DNA of 46,379 bases from Paraglomus occultum (taxonomy: Eukaryota > Glomeromycota > Glomeromycetes > Paraglomerales > Paraglomeraceae), in assembly GCA_910592205.1 (NCBI GenBank), contig CAJVPJ010000094.1, positions 1-46,379 of the forward strand, read 5' to 3'. The translations under genes were made by a program, and so were the position numbers. Below the pieces are notes generated by a model, which saw nothing but the letters and a program-made list of their open reading frames with translations, was not told the origin of the DNA and ran no database searches. Positions 12,032 to 23,256 of the stretch are shown here, in pieces (the stretch's first letter is position 1; every line of letters begins with the position of its first letter).

Positions 12032-13165
12032 TATTTTGTAAACGTGCTATAGGAAACCAACTTATGAGAATAAAGGCAGAAAGACAACGTGTGATGTGCT
12101 TAGGCAAGGGAGGTGAGATTACCCGTGCAAGAAAAAAATAAATGAATATGCAAGCTGGCTCGTTGAGCCCGAGTTTGCGTTACGAAAATTCATTAATTGA
12201 AAGGAATGATTGGCGGAAAAATTTTATCGTGGTACGCAGAAAATAGCGGCGACTATATCAAAAACTATGAACAAAGGCAAACTAGACTATCTGATTTCTC
12301 GTTAGGGCAAGAGGATTAGGGCTTCCCGGGCATAGATCAAAAAAAATAGAGGAAGAAATCTTGCGGACACGGTATTATTATTACCGAATACAAATTGGAG
12401 TGATTAAGCTTAAAAACCTGGCAAGACAAGTATTTCCACATGTCAAATTCTATGAAACTATTTACGGAGAAAATCGCGTTTTGAACCGATGTACATGATA
12501 AGCTTACAAGATCCGAATAAAACTGTTTCTAACTTAATATTTATATTATAGTTACGATTTACATTTGTGTGAGCCAAATTATATGATTTAACTACGCCTG
12601 ACCAATATTTATCTTTTTCTCTTTGCTCTGCTACCAAATTTTACTACGCCACACACTGTTTATTTCGCACACTAATAAATCGTAATAATGCTGATCCAGA
12701 ATTGCGACCCACTAACAAGTCATGCTTCATTTTATATTTATTATTCAGATGCTAATTCATTAATTGCAATAGATTTGCCAACTAAAATGTTGTTTGCGCG
12801 CGAATTCATAATGAAACAACGAATTGGCTTTCTAGGAGTTATACACAAAGAAATGAGCGAGATCTCGATTCATCCTCATTCGTAGCTCAAGTGCCACCAT
12901 GAACTCTATAAATCACGTCAATTTTGTAAACGATACCCACAGGTTCGTCCTTAGAACAATTTACAATACAACGCAAAACGCACGCAAATTTAATAACTCG
13001 TTAGTGCGAAATCGCAAAAATTATAATATCTCAAACCGTGGAAATACGTAAAATGTTCTCAAATAATTCAGATTTTTTTGTGCTCATCGCGTTTATTCTA
13101 GTCCAATCACTGGTATTATTCCTAAATACTCGAAGAGCGGAAAACCGTATCACTGCTATCAAAAG
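12032..13165. other. Intergenic, eIF5A 5' flank
   Basis: The first few hundred bases upstream of ATG 12031 should hold the eIF5A promoter. The remainder is AT-rich. The open frame at 12688-12885 and the one starting at 13038, which has a hydrophobic N-terminal stretch, have no recognisable relatives and lack splice support. Nothing else is seen. Confidence 0.5.
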
Positions 13166-13167
13166 AG

Positions 13168-13815
13168 TGGCAGCATACTTTGGATACAGACCCTCAACAG
13201 ATTTACCCAGTAAGAATTCTTACCTCAAAAACACCCTCGCGTCGGGTTGGGCCTTTTTGCGCGCAAATCTCGATTCAAGAAGTCTACTTGATAATAATAT
13301 TACCAAGGAATGAGTAACAGTATCATAAAAATCACGGACCCATGAAGGAAGACGCATGGTCAAGCGGCAACCATCCGATCTCACAAACCGGATGACACAC
13401 TTGCGATGGCTTCTCAACAACGTCCCATGTATCCTATTCACCACAGCCGCCTGAACGCGCCGTGAGCTCAGACGACCCTTCGGAGCGGATATCGAACGTT
13501 CACAAAAGTAAATCATCCATCGCTCAGGCACCCGACTACTTTTCGTGTGATCCTATTCACCAGTTTCAGTAACGGTTTTCGATTAATTGCACTCCGCGTG
13601 CTTTCAAAAATTTGATTTACACCTATCGTGGCAGCGTCCCTTCAGATTCACACATACTAAGTAATCACCCTCACGACAAACAATCTACAAGTGTGGCCAC
13701 GAAGAGCTATCGAACATCCGGCTTTTACACCTAGTGGCAGCGTACCTTCGGATACAGACCTTCAACTAATTTACCCAGTAAGAATTCTTACCTCGAAAAC
13801 ACCCTCGCGTCGGTG
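13168..13815 (+). repeat. Direct repeat of about 75 bp, with a third degraded copy
   Basis: 13168-13241 and 13734-13814 share about 85-90% of bases, including the exact blocks TTTACCCAGTAAGAATTCTT and AACACCCTCGCGTCGG. A weaker third copy of its first third (GTGGCAGCGTCCCTTCAGAT) lies at 13630-13650. The stretch between the copies (13320-13560) is locally richer in GC than its surroundings. It has no recognisable gene. Confidence 0.75.
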
Positions 13816-13959
13816 TGCGTGATATCGCTAAACCGTGCCGTTGTTGAGTTATAAGAGTTTATCTCGTTCGCGTCTCGTATGTGCGTAATATGGAGTAACA
13901 GCAGAAGACTCTTGTTGGTTGACATCGCATGTGTATAATATGGAGTGGTGGGTTGTATA

Positions 13960-14515
13960 TTGTTTGAGGACAAAAAAGTGTAGTGAAGTGATAGAAGTGT
14001 CTGGGTATATTACGTATACACAAGTAAACGCGTGTTTGCCTCTTAGATGACATATGTTTGTACTACTTGATTACCGCAGTATAAATGTTGTTATCTACGC
14101 AGTAAGGGGTGTGAGAAAAAAAAGCGTGTGTTGTACCCTTTTTATTTTCCTTTTCGTTCAACAATATTGTTTAGTAGAATATAAGCATGACGTAATGCTA
14201 CTGATAATAATAAGCCGTACATACAAAGACTCGTTCTTTACGATAGCGATGATAACACCAATAATCCTTTACATCTAATAGAAAGGCGTTATGACATAAT
14301 CAGTGAAACGTTTCGGAGTAGAAATATTATCAGTCAGGAGATAATACATAATAACATAATATTGCAGAACAAGACATTTCGGAGTAAAAAATTTTCAATT
14401 AGGGGTAAGGGGTAATGGCTAGTGGGGATATGAAAATTTACTGCGGGATAAGCCACGCATATAATTTTAATTTATCTGATCTTTATGAGAGCGATAACAA
14501 ACGGTAAGGGAATGT
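13960..14515 (+). repeat. Dispersed repeat family, copy 1
   Basis: Shares an ordered series of blocks with 19845-20290 and 20520-20790: GTAGTGAAGTGATAGAAGTG, GACATATGTTTGTACT, CATGACGTAATGCTACTGAT, TTTACATCTAATAGAAA, AAAAATTTTCAATTAGGGGT and GGATAAGCCACGCATATAAT. Spacing between blocks is similar but the sequences have drifted. No ORF is conserved between copies, so it is probably a non-autonomous mobile sequence. No clear terminal repeats were found. Confidence 0.7.
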
Positions 14516-16110
14516 ATTCCAATTATTTGCTCTCGTCACCATTCTTACTTTGTGGCTAAAAATGTAATGAATACACATTAAAAAGGTCAGTTATAAATAA
14601 ATTATAATCAACTTGTAGAAACTAGCATTTTGTATTTGCGATGGAGACGAAATCATAGTGAAAGAACGCTTAGTATGGTATTCAATGGGATTAAGAGATT
14701 GAATAAAGATGAAAAGTGTTTAAAGATATAAATCAGAATAAAAATAATGATACCATTTGATTTTGCTTATACGGTCGCACCTCGACATAGTCACGGTCAG
14801 GATACGAAAATTGAGTGATAATAACAAGGTATGACTATATCGATTTCAAGTTTCATGAAAACGAGTTGATAAATTGCAACAAGTAACTATATTGTAAATG
14901 TGACTATATCGAGGTGCGACTGTGTTTAGTAATTTGCGGTCATTACGAAAATGTTGAGCTTAATTTCATATTATCGGGCATACTATATTCAAGTGTAATA
15001 ATAATTTTGAGCAAACAACAATATATTGCGTGTATTATATTGTTGAGATTGTGAAAATATTAATTGAAACAAATTTAGTGTTATGACAACAGAAAAGGTT
15101 TTCAATATCTGGATTAGTTTCGTGTTTGGGAAAATTGAGTGATTTGCAAAAGTATCAACATTTTCTGTTTGAAGCAGCTAAACCTGGAATTGTCAAAGCT
15201 TAATGGTAAGCATAAAAGTTTAATTTATTAAAAACTAGGAAAGCAAGTGTTTCAAATTTACTAATCGACCACTAATCAATTTATTTCTGGAAACTTTTAC
15301 TTTTTGTAAAAAATTTGTCAGACTAACTAATTTACCCTAAAGCATCTTAACATTAATTGACCCCTTCTCCATTGGATTTCAAAAGGCAGGAGTATCTTTA
15401 CTAAAACATTCATGCATTTGTTTAAAAATATTACTTTCCAAAACCAACCAAATAAAATATTTAGACTAGAATTCTCTCCATTATTAACCCCCATTACTGC
15501 TATCTTTCCGCTTTAATTTTTTAAACTTAAATAAAAAACATTAAAATAATTACATTAATATATTTACTATAATAATACTCTCACAAGAGAATATAAGTAT
15601 TTTAATATTAACAGAATAAATAATAAAAATGTTATAGTAAATATTCTAGAAGCACAAAAGCAAGAAAATTAAAATTATCAAATACAATAGAATTATTGCA
15701 ATTTAACAATTAAACAATATTAATATGGAATTAGACAATGAGTAATTATTGATATTTGAGTGGTCATTGACTTTATTAGCATAGGAAGCAATTTTTCTTT
15801 TAAATACAGCGAATCCTCTCTAATATCCACCCCGGTAATGTCAATTTTTTTTATTAGTATTAGCAACGGCAATTACGGAACGAATTTCCCCGTATATAAA
15901 TTTATCCGCAATTAATATTAATTGTAGTTTCTTTTTTTTACCAGTTGGAAAGAATAAGAAGTAAAGAGACAACTGAGTAAATTAACACAAAAAACAAAAA
16001 ACTTTACAACTGCACTGGGGGTAATTTGGGAGAGTATAAAAATAAGAACAGATTTTAATACTAAAGAGTAAGTTAGACTCATTTCTCAATCGTGTTGAAG
16101 ATAAATAACT
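14516..16110. other. AT-rich intergenic stretch
   Basis: Very AT-rich with many homopolymer runs. No gene, RNA or clear repeat is seen. A short near-duplicate (GACTATATCGAGGTGCGACT at about 14902 and its inverse-like GGTCGCACCTCGACATAGTC at about 14773) forms an imperfect inverted pair about 130 bp apart. Confidence 0.5.
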
Positions 16111-16119
16111 AACTTTATT

Positions 16120-16910
16120 CAATCCATCACGAGGAGTTTTTACCATAATGTCCGTGTCCGTCGGGAAATAGATCGGGGAATAGAAGGGTTTCTAACTCGG
16201 GATCGTGTAAAGGAATTGATGTCTCGCTCTCATCTTTTTTGTATATAGAAAGCCGCGAATGTAATGAGAATCTTCACTGTGAATATCATCGGAAAATCAC
16301 ATGTGTTGTCGCCCACGGTTTACAGACGGTATAATATGTTCAGTTTCTATATATAAATGAGCAGCGCGTGGTCATATCGAATTGGAGGCAAGAGAATGAT
16401 ATGATCGTAAGTATAAATTGTTTCTTGTAGCCATTTACAAGACATCTCTTAGAAAAAGATGGTGCCAAAGATTTTCTGAAAAAGAGAGGTCGACGTTTTT
16501 GGAGCAACGCACCCAACATACCGAAATACAGTGATAGTGTTTGTAGATTTTTTGAATATCCATATTGACCTGGTATTCTGAGTAAGCGGATACATTTGAT
16601 GATCTGCCAAGGCTCTATGTAGATATACGGGTGACAAATATTTTCGTTTGCCATCAGGTACGTTTTCGACACAAGGGGGAATTTGTGTCAACTAGGACAC
16701 GGGGAAAGAGATGGTTTACATGATAGACATACAGCTACTTTTGTACTATGGCGTGGATGTGTAATCAGGAGAATATGAGGATATGCGTGTTCAAATGGGA
16801 AGACGGCGGGGACAGAAATTTGTTTGGCGAGTGATCCACTTGATCTGATTAGGGTATAGCAAACGTGAACAGTATGAGCACGGAACGCAAGAAAACTGTG
16901 TAATCAATTT
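16120..16910 (-). mobile_element. Decayed Helitron-type transposon remnant
   Basis: On the minus strand, fragments in successive frames match the N-terminal region of Helitron Rep/helicase proteins and the DUF6570 region that precedes it. About 16900-16800 reads PCSYCSRLLYPNQIKWITRQ. About 16800-16700 reads HAYPHILLITHPRHSTKVAV and CLSCKP. About 16690-16600 reads IPPCVENVP, KRKYLSPVYLHRAL. About 16570-16500 reads GQYGYSKNLQTLSLYFGMLG. About 16230-16150 reads PELETLLFPDLFPDGHGHY, the start of the Helitron-like N domain. Frames shift repeatedly and stops intervene. Neither the rolling-circle HUH motif nor the Pif1 helicase part is present, so it cannot be active. Family identity rests on remembered consensus. 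Confidence 0.6.
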
Positions 16911-18379
16911 CATGGAATCTGCGGAGGACTTTTAATAAGATATCAGAAGATCGCCAGAGTAGGTTCATTAATTGAAGGGAGGATTGTAATAGATTGATTT
17001 GAAGATGTTTCAGGAAAAATATGAGAAGTAGGTTGTGAACAATCGCTTCATACGGTGTTATTGAATCGAAAGAATAGTGATCAATGATCCGAGACATTTT
17101 TACGAAATTTTTTGGTGATTATTATTAAATCGTTCCTCTGAAGAGTAGAGAGGAAGGAGCGTAATCATGTCTGTTTTTATATGTTTTAAATTTCCGTATG
17201 GATTTGAATGATTTTTTAATAAGGGAGCGGAATAACGAAGTGAGTTTCATACACATGCTATTTACTATTTGAATAAAGTGAGTAATCTAGCGTCAAAGTA
17301 AATTAACAAGCCTTTTTCTAACCGACTGGTAATAATTAGCCAATTACTTACGAACTATTAGTCATTTTCTCGCTTAACTTGTTAGGAAATAGTAAGAAGC
17401 GCGAGATCAACATCAAATGCCGTACATTTGCAATCACGTGGAATACATTTGCGTGAACGAATAAGCATCCCGTAGTACTGTCATTTATTTCAGTCTGTCG
17501 CCGTCACAAAAAGTCAGAAAGGCTTGTCTTACTGTACCGATTGATGCTATCTTTATATCGCAATATTCGTCTTCACTCTGTAACGTTATTTTCATAATTG
17601 TTCTATACTTCTATATAGAATATTTGTTAGAAGTCGGAAAGAAAGCTTATCTTACAGTACCGATTATATACCTGAACATCACTCGTATCACAACCTTCAT
17701 CTTCATTCGGTAGAATACTAATAAAATCCGGTATATCGAGACACAATTTATTAGTGTTGCCATGAAAAATATTCGTATTCGAGTTTCGCTGTGTAATAGC
17801 CCTTGAATAAAATGCAAGCAATGAATGCAAAAATAAAGTGAATAAGACAAAGGGGAAAATCTGTTTATTGCATATCACGTTGCCATATAGTTTTGTATTA
17901 ATGTATTCTAAGAAACGTTCACAGGTGCAGTAAATACATGACTATGACAAATATTGGAGCGAATAATCTCGGTCGATACATGATAGAAAAATGTGTTGGG
18001 TATTCAATTTACTATGTTTAATCTCGTTATGTAAAATTTGAATGTAACTTGCACAAATCGTTTTGTGTGACGATTTGGTTGTCCGACTATGAACAACTAA
18101 AACTCGACTAACTACAGTACATTTCATACGAATTTAGTTATCATTTAATGATCGTACTAGATGATACTGAGCAGAGAGAAGGCTAAATTTTTCCGCCAGT
18201 AGATTCAAATATTCTATACTGTTGACGCAAAAAAACAGTTCGGGAATTGCAAATGCATTTACGAAAATCTATGACGCCCCAAATATTCCTCTTCAGTGTC
18301 CACAGCGCGTAATGGTTGTCTCATTCTATGATTCAGCTAGGGAAAATAATAACGACGGGTGTCACAGTAAAATCCAGGT
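16911..18379. other. Intergenic with one short tandem duplication
   Basis: AT-rich and without a supported gene. An open frame at 17627-17878 (minus) has a signal-peptide-like start but no ATG. The TTTCATACG/CGACTAACTAC block at 18097-18130 recurs at 19806-19845, linking this flank to the dispersed repeat family. Confidence 0.45.
17511..17665 (+). repeat. Imperfect direct repeat, about 120-bp period
   Basis: 17511-17542 and 17631-17665 share AAGTC(A/G)GAAAG and CTTA-CTGTACCGATT-like blocks. Each is followed by a related CTTCATTC-type segment about 50 bp on. Two copies only. Confidence 0.55.
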
Positions 18380-19130
18380 CTAAAGAAGTTGGATTCCGAT
18401 ATAATCTGCTAAAGTCCGCCGTCGGTCTTCCAGTGTTCCATTACTGGGCAGACCGTAGAAACTCAAGAGTGTATTTAGAGATGCCCCTATAATATAATAT
18501 ATATTAATATTGATACATTGGTAAAATAGAAAAAAAGCGTATGAAATACTAACTGTTTAATCCATGAAGTTGCGAGATGTTGTTTGGAAAAGTGTCCGGC
18601 ATCTGATTTTGCAAATTTGGTATTGGTCGAATAATCACAGCGGGATCATTAACGCGTGAATTTAATGCCCTGGCATAACCTCGCATGTCTCTAAATAATA
18701 AAATAATATATCACTTAATAACTATTTAACCGTTGTACAATTAAAAGGTGAAAAACTTACAATGCTTGCTGCGTGACATTAAAACGATCGAAGGTCGTTT
18801 GCATAGCGGTTTGCATAGTGTTAAGTTGTGTTCGCATAGTGTTTTGCATGGTGTTAAGCTGATTTTGGATAGCGTTAAGTTGATTTTGCATAGCGTTAAG
18901 CTGCGTTTGCACGGTGTTTTGTACAGCGTTAAGCTGAGTCTGCAGATTTATGATTGGTAAGTTAGCCATTAAGCCAACTTCCTGAGCAACACCTCCTAGA
19001 AGATGAGACAAGTTGTTGAAGTCAGGTTGCTGTTGTGTCTGTTGTTGTTGTGCCTGGAAAGACGCAAACTTGTTAGTTTTAAATTTAATATTAACACATT
19101 TGCATTGTATTGTACAATAGAGCCTACCAT
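18380..19130 (-). CDS. Mug135-like protein with glutamine-rich coiled coil
   Basis: Four exons give 179 residues with consistent phase: 19128-19130 (the ATG alone), 18761-19053, 18554-18690 and 18380-18486. The protein starts MAQQQQTQQQPDFNNLSHLL. Then seven to eight heptads of the form QTQLNAMQNQLNAIQ (residues about 35-85) form a coiled coil. The C-terminal half contains MRGYARALNSRVNDPAVIIR, IPNLQNQMPDTFPNNISQLH and a SAP-like end SFYGLPSNGTLEDRRRTLAD with YIGIQLL. This C-terminal part matches what I recall of the fungal Mug135-like family (named after a meiotically upregulated fission-yeast gene). Its biochemical role is unknown. The NNISQLHGLN plus SAP-like helix suggests nucleic-acid or protein binding. 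All splice sites are GT-AG and the frame is open throughout, so the copy looks intact. Confidence 0.75.
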
Positions 19131-19313
19131 TGTAGCCTTCGAAAAAGAAGAAAGTAGAGTGTGTTGGTTTTTTTCGTCCTCTTTGTTAAGTTTTGTTTTA
19201 CAAAAGACGCATTAAGTGCTTACACGGTACAGTATTTATATAAGTTTATGGAAGTTGATCGAATCAAAATTGTGACGCGTCTGTGGTTAGATTTGTTGAC
19301 ACGTTAAGACGCG
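19131..19313. promoter_or_regulatory. 5' flank of the Mug135-like gene
   Basis: Short upstream region ending at the 178-bp repeated element. Contains pyrimidine/purine-rich runs near the start codon. No clear TATA box. Confidence 0.35.
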
Positions 19314-19491
19314 CCAGCACATTACAGCATTAACGTTATCTGACATCGTTGGTTCTAATGTTGGCGTAACACATATGTCGCAAAATAAATCACTGGATTT
19401 GTCCACGGGTTCAAATACAGTCTCCCTGTCATAGTCACACCGAGCGTACTATTCCGCCCATTAAGAATATTATTGCTTCGCTGAGAAAACA
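19314..19491 (+). repeat. 178-bp repeated element, copy 1
   Basis: Matches 31529-31706 in inverted orientation with a single difference (GGCGTAAC here, GGCGCAAC there). Begins CCAGCACATTACAGC and ends GCTGAGAAAACA. Flanks differ, so the borders of the shared unit are sharp. No terminal inverted repeats or target duplications were seen. Confidence 0.95.
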
Positions 19492-19588
19492 TCAAGCAAT
19501 CGCAATAATTTAAAGAGTAAATTAGTAGATTTTTTTGCCACAAAGTGTTCTCATTGCCTGCTATTGGTTGTTTGTATGAAAAATCTTA

Positions 19589-19802
19589 CCTGTCGAAAAT
19601 CTCTGCTGATACATACTCGATTTATGTTGTAATTCTCTATAAATTTGTCTGGGTTGGGACATGCTTTTAGAACTAAATAAATAAATTAAATATAAGCATG
19701 CTTTCCGCTCCTTGTTAAAACTCACTTGCTTGACGAGACTCGCCGCTTCTCTTGATTTGCCTCCTGTGCGACGATTACTATTACTATGGGCAGAGGTTTT
19801 AA
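19589..19802 (-). other. Possible exons of a decayed gene
   Basis: Two minus-strand stretches look coding and end in good donors: 19802-19727 reads KTSAHSNSNRRTGGKSREAA then SLVKQ before GTGAGT, and 19679-19589 reads SKSMSQPRQIYRELQHKSSM before GTAAGA. The phases do not join cleanly (an in-frame TAA appears), and no further exon follows because the 178-bp element intervenes. It may be a fragment of a gene interrupted there. Confidence 0.25.
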
Positions 19803-19844
19803 ACTAAGCTCGACTAACTACCGTATGCTGCATACATTTCATGT

Positions 19845-20290
19845 AGATCAGTTAGAAAGTTGTAGTGTCGTTGAAAAATTGTAGTGAAGCGATAAAAGCG
19901 TCTGGGTATATACAACTAGAGACGCCTTGGATGATGGAATATGACATATGCTTGTACTTAATAGCCTTATAAATGTTGTGTTATTATCTATGTGTCTGCA
20001 GCTGTCAATATTCAACAATATATTGTCTAAGTATAACATACGCGACATGACGTAATATTACTGATAATAATGAGCCAAAGACTAATTCTTTGCGATCAGC
20101 GATAGTAACACTAATAAGTCTTTACATCAATAGAAAAACATTATGGCACAATATCAGTGAACGTTCGTTATGAGATAATAACATAATATTGCAATTGTTG
20201 TAATTGGTTTCTATAAGTAAGAACAAGACAAAAAATTTTTCAATCAGGGGTAAGGGGTATTTGCTGCGGATAAGCCAGCGTATTTCAGAT
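19845..20290 (+). repeat. Dispersed repeat family, copy 2
   Basis: Aligns in order with copy 1: GTAGTGAAGCGATAAAAGCG, GACATATGCTTGTACTTAAT, CATGACGTAATATTACTGAT, TTTACATCAATAGAAA, AAATTTTTCAATCAGGGGTA and GCTGCGGATAAGCCA. Internal indels separate the blocks. Confidence 0.7.
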
Positions 20291-20519
20291 CAAGTTCACC
20301 ATCTTGCAAAATTCGATCAATAGGAATGTAATATCAGGTTTTTTTATGGTAAGCAGTTCCTCTATATTGTCCTGAAAGGGTTTTGCTAAAGAACGAGTTG
20401 AGGAGTGATATTATCGGGACAAAATCACTGTGCGTTTTTGGGATCCGCTCGCGCGGAATGGGGCACGTGAACGTTTTGCGCTCAATCATAACTGTAATGC
20501 GCAGTCGCGTGACTGTAAT

Positions 20520-20790
20520 ATAACAACATGACGTAATACTGCTCATAATAATAAGCCATACATATGCATACTAATAATACAGTAATAGCGATAATGATTA
20601 TGATAATAAGTCTTTACATCAATAGAAAACCATTATGACATATTGTCATAATTGGTTTCTATAAATAATAATAAGAACAAGACATTTTGAATATAGTAAT
20701 GGAGGTAAGGGTGACGACTAGTGGGACTGTGGGAATTTACTGCGGATAAGCCACGCGTATAATTTCAATTTAGACTAATCTTTATGATAA
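20520..20790 (+). repeat. Dispersed repeat family, copy 3
   Basis: A shorter copy in the same orientation: CATGACGTAATACTGCTCAT, AAGTCTTTACATCAATAGAA, ATTATGACATATTG, GACTAGTGGGA and TGCGGATAAGCCACGCGTAT. Its right end abuts the ATG of the decayed ORF at 20802. Confidence 0.7.
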
Positions 20791-20801
20791 TAATAACAGC
20801 T

Positions 20802-22255
20802 ATGATATCGACGTCGTCCTCGGGGTTATGTGAGCAATTAACTCCTGACATAATCGTCCGCAAGTTAAAGCGGGCTGCGGCGGAGAACGACGAGTACTTG
20901 GCGTTGATAGGGAGGTTGGCCAGAGTGTTAAGTGAGATGCACTTTATATACCTGAGCTTGCCAACTTTATGTGAAAGTCATTACAACCGAATCGTTTCTA
21001 TGAGTTACTTCTATCAACACTGATATTTTTCTCAAAAAAAAAAAGAGATTTGATCCGATTGTGAAGGAATACATATTCTGATCTATTGGTCGAACTTGAA
21101 GAGGCTAAATAACGTGTACAATTTGCACAGCAGGAACGCCATCAGAGTTAACACGGAACTATTGGTATGAATGCAACAATAACATTTAGAAGATCGGTAA
21201 ACAGAAACGAAAAACTTAAATAAATGGCTAGAGAAAGTCTATGAAGTTATAATTAAGTCCGAAACTATATGAGTAATAGCGTAGAGAAGACGAATCTTTT
21301 AGGATGAAAGTGGCACACGCGATTTGATAGCCAATAGACGTGTATCGATGCAATGGTTGGAATGACGGTAGGTTTCTATGGAGCGTTCCTGGTATGAATG
21401 GCTCAATAAGCGTATTCAGGTTGCATTTACTTCATTGAAACGCTAATACTTTAAATCAAGAATAGACTTTCTGTTGCAATTGATGCGATGTACGAGGCGA
21501 CATGAAAAAGAAATCTAAGTTGCAGCCTCAGCCGACGGTTGAAAACAATTATTAAGATCGGAAATCATACCACAAGCTCTGGAAGTTATTAACAATGACA
21601 AAAGTATGAAGAAAAAAAAACTTGTGTTCTTACGTTTGGCAATGAACAGAAGTACACATTATCTCAATTGAGTTATACGGTGGTACCTTTTTATTTTTAC
21701 CAGTGTCATCGCTTTCAATATGGTATCGCAAAAATCGAATTCAATTTACTAAATCACGTTGTGACATTCTGTTAACAGATACACAGATACACAGATACAA
21801 TATGAAGAGCTCTTTGATATCAACCCTCAAATGCAAGAACGGCGCGCTTTAAGACATTTGAGAATAGAAAATGCTAAAACACCTGAATTAACGAAGGGGA
21901 AGAGCCTAACCAAGAAGAAAGCAGACTTGTGGGTACTTGTTGGGTCAATGAAAAAATAATATCCCGATTTTGACCTTTGCAAATAACAGACAATGAGGCC
22001 TTTTTTATTAAAGTTCTGCATTTCTATGTTATTCATGACTGAAAGTTTAAATTGAATGTATGAATAGCACCCTAAACATGTGACGTAGAGTTGCGCAATT
22101 ACCAATAACAATGCGATCTTTGTAATCGTTGTGAATAAATGGACGACGTTCAAAGCAAAGAAGACATTGATTCGTATTACGAACAACTATGCGATACATT
22201 GGGAAGTCTTCGCGACAGTGAAAATATTTCATTAGACGACCATCTAGAGATATAA
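20802..22255 (+). pseudogene. Decayed coiled-coil protein gene, unidentified
   Basis: Coding-like stretches on the plus strand are separated by stops and frame changes. 20802 onward reads MISTSSSGLCEQLTPDIIVR, KRAAAENDEYLALIGRLARV. About 21080 reads LLVELEEAK, a stop, then RVQFAQQERHQS. About 21790-21950 reads QYEELFDINPQMQERRALRH and RIENAKTPELTKGKSLTKKK. 22139-22255 is an open 38-codon tail MDDVQSKEDIDSYYEQLCDT ending in TAA. The polar Glu/Lys/Gln-rich composition differs from the surrounding AT-rich noise. Grouping these as one gene is inference. They could also be two relics. Confidence 0.35.
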
Positions 22256-22678
22256 CTTACATGATGATAACGACACACAAACAGATAAAAAACAGGATAA
22301 ACACTAAAAAACGAAAAAAAGCAAACAGATATGAAAAAAATAACGAAAGAACAGCTTACTATTAGACTCGTTTTTGACGTACGTTAACCGGTCCACATAT
22401 GTCTGCTGATACCCGGATACACACTTCCTTTTACCCGTCCCAATAAACCCTTATTAACGAATCGTAGTTGAATTTCTGAATGTACAGGTCTTACCTTAGG
22501 AGGTTTTACGCTACATGTAAAACTACACAGTTACATTAACTGCACAGCACACACTTAATGAATGTACTACTTTGAGCAAATTTATATTGCTTGACAAATA
22601 TCTCAGCATTATTTCGAAATTATCCTTTCTTGGCCCAGTGAAATATACTGTCGGTGAAATGTATAATTATTATCACTG
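22256..22678. other. Intergenic, nothing seen
   Basis: AT-rich, with A-runs. No gene or repeat recognised. Confidence 0.4.
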
Positions 22679-23256
22679 TCATAGTCCCGAAAATGCCATT
22701 TTAGTTCCCAAGCGTAAAGCTTTAAAAAAACGTTGAAACTTTTCTGCCATCAATTCTTCAATCAATTTCTTTACGATAGAAGACTCTCCTTTTTTACCAG
22801 TCTGTCTTTTGGCAAAATTTTTTTGCCGGATATACCTTCTCGGGAACTTTAGCACGCTTAGATGGTAAAGTGGAAGAGTATTCGCTAGGCGTTTCATCCG
22901 CTTCTATGGTATGTATCATCTGATAAGTCTGGCGCGAACTCGGAAGATGTTGATCAGTCATCCTTCTAACTAGATAAAGTAGTCGACTGGAATAGTTGTA
23001 AAAAATCTCGTTCAACAGGTATAATGGTTAAACCGGAGACCCATTCAATCTCTTGTTCGCATTTGGGACAACGTGAAAGAATTTTTACATGCTGTTCATG
23101 AAATATATGGGAACAGGTAAGTACGATGAAGGATTTTTGTAATCTATGCAAAAAAGGTTCTTGATTACATAATAAACATGGATCATCTATGACAATATCT
23201 GGTGAACCGTTCTTAAAAATGTTTAGCGCAAGAGTTTCCAAACATGAAATATACAT
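22679..23256 (-). pseudogene. Frameshifted RING-finger family member
   Basis: Three overlapping minus-strand frames together spell one protein. From ATG 23256 it reads DPCLLCNQEPFLHRL, SFIVLTCSHIFHEQHVKILS and RCPKCEQEIEW, a C3HC4-type RING. A stop follows at about 22966. The next frame continues RRMTDQHLPSSRQTYQM and PSKRAKVPEKVYPAKK, and the third ends KKGESSIVKKLIEELMAEKF. The one-base shifts at about 22968 and 22800 have no plausible intron. The RING looks imperfect: HEQHV replaces the expected H-x2-C, removing a zinc ligand. The C-terminal SSxxKKLIEEL tail is what I recall from a large Rhizophagus RING family. It is probably 5' truncated, because family members carry a longer N terminus. 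Confidence 0.6.

Noticed and set aside
13220-13531. 103-codon minus-strand frame
   Set aside because: Lies over the direct-repeat copy. Arg/Ser-rich composition follows the local GC rise. No family features.
17627-17878. Minus-strand frame with a signal-peptide-like start
   Set aside because: No ATG (it begins with GTG), overlaps a direct repeat, and is contradicted by an equally open frame beside it.
18748-18960. Plus-strand repetitive frame (LHSVKL repeats)
   Set aside because: Antisense shadow of the Mug135-like coiled-coil heptads.
19380-19450. tRNA-like B box (GGGTTCAAATAC) in the 178-bp element
   Set aside because: The implied T-stem pairs at only 3 of 5 positions and no acceptor or D arm can be folded. 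Also deviates from the B-box consensus.
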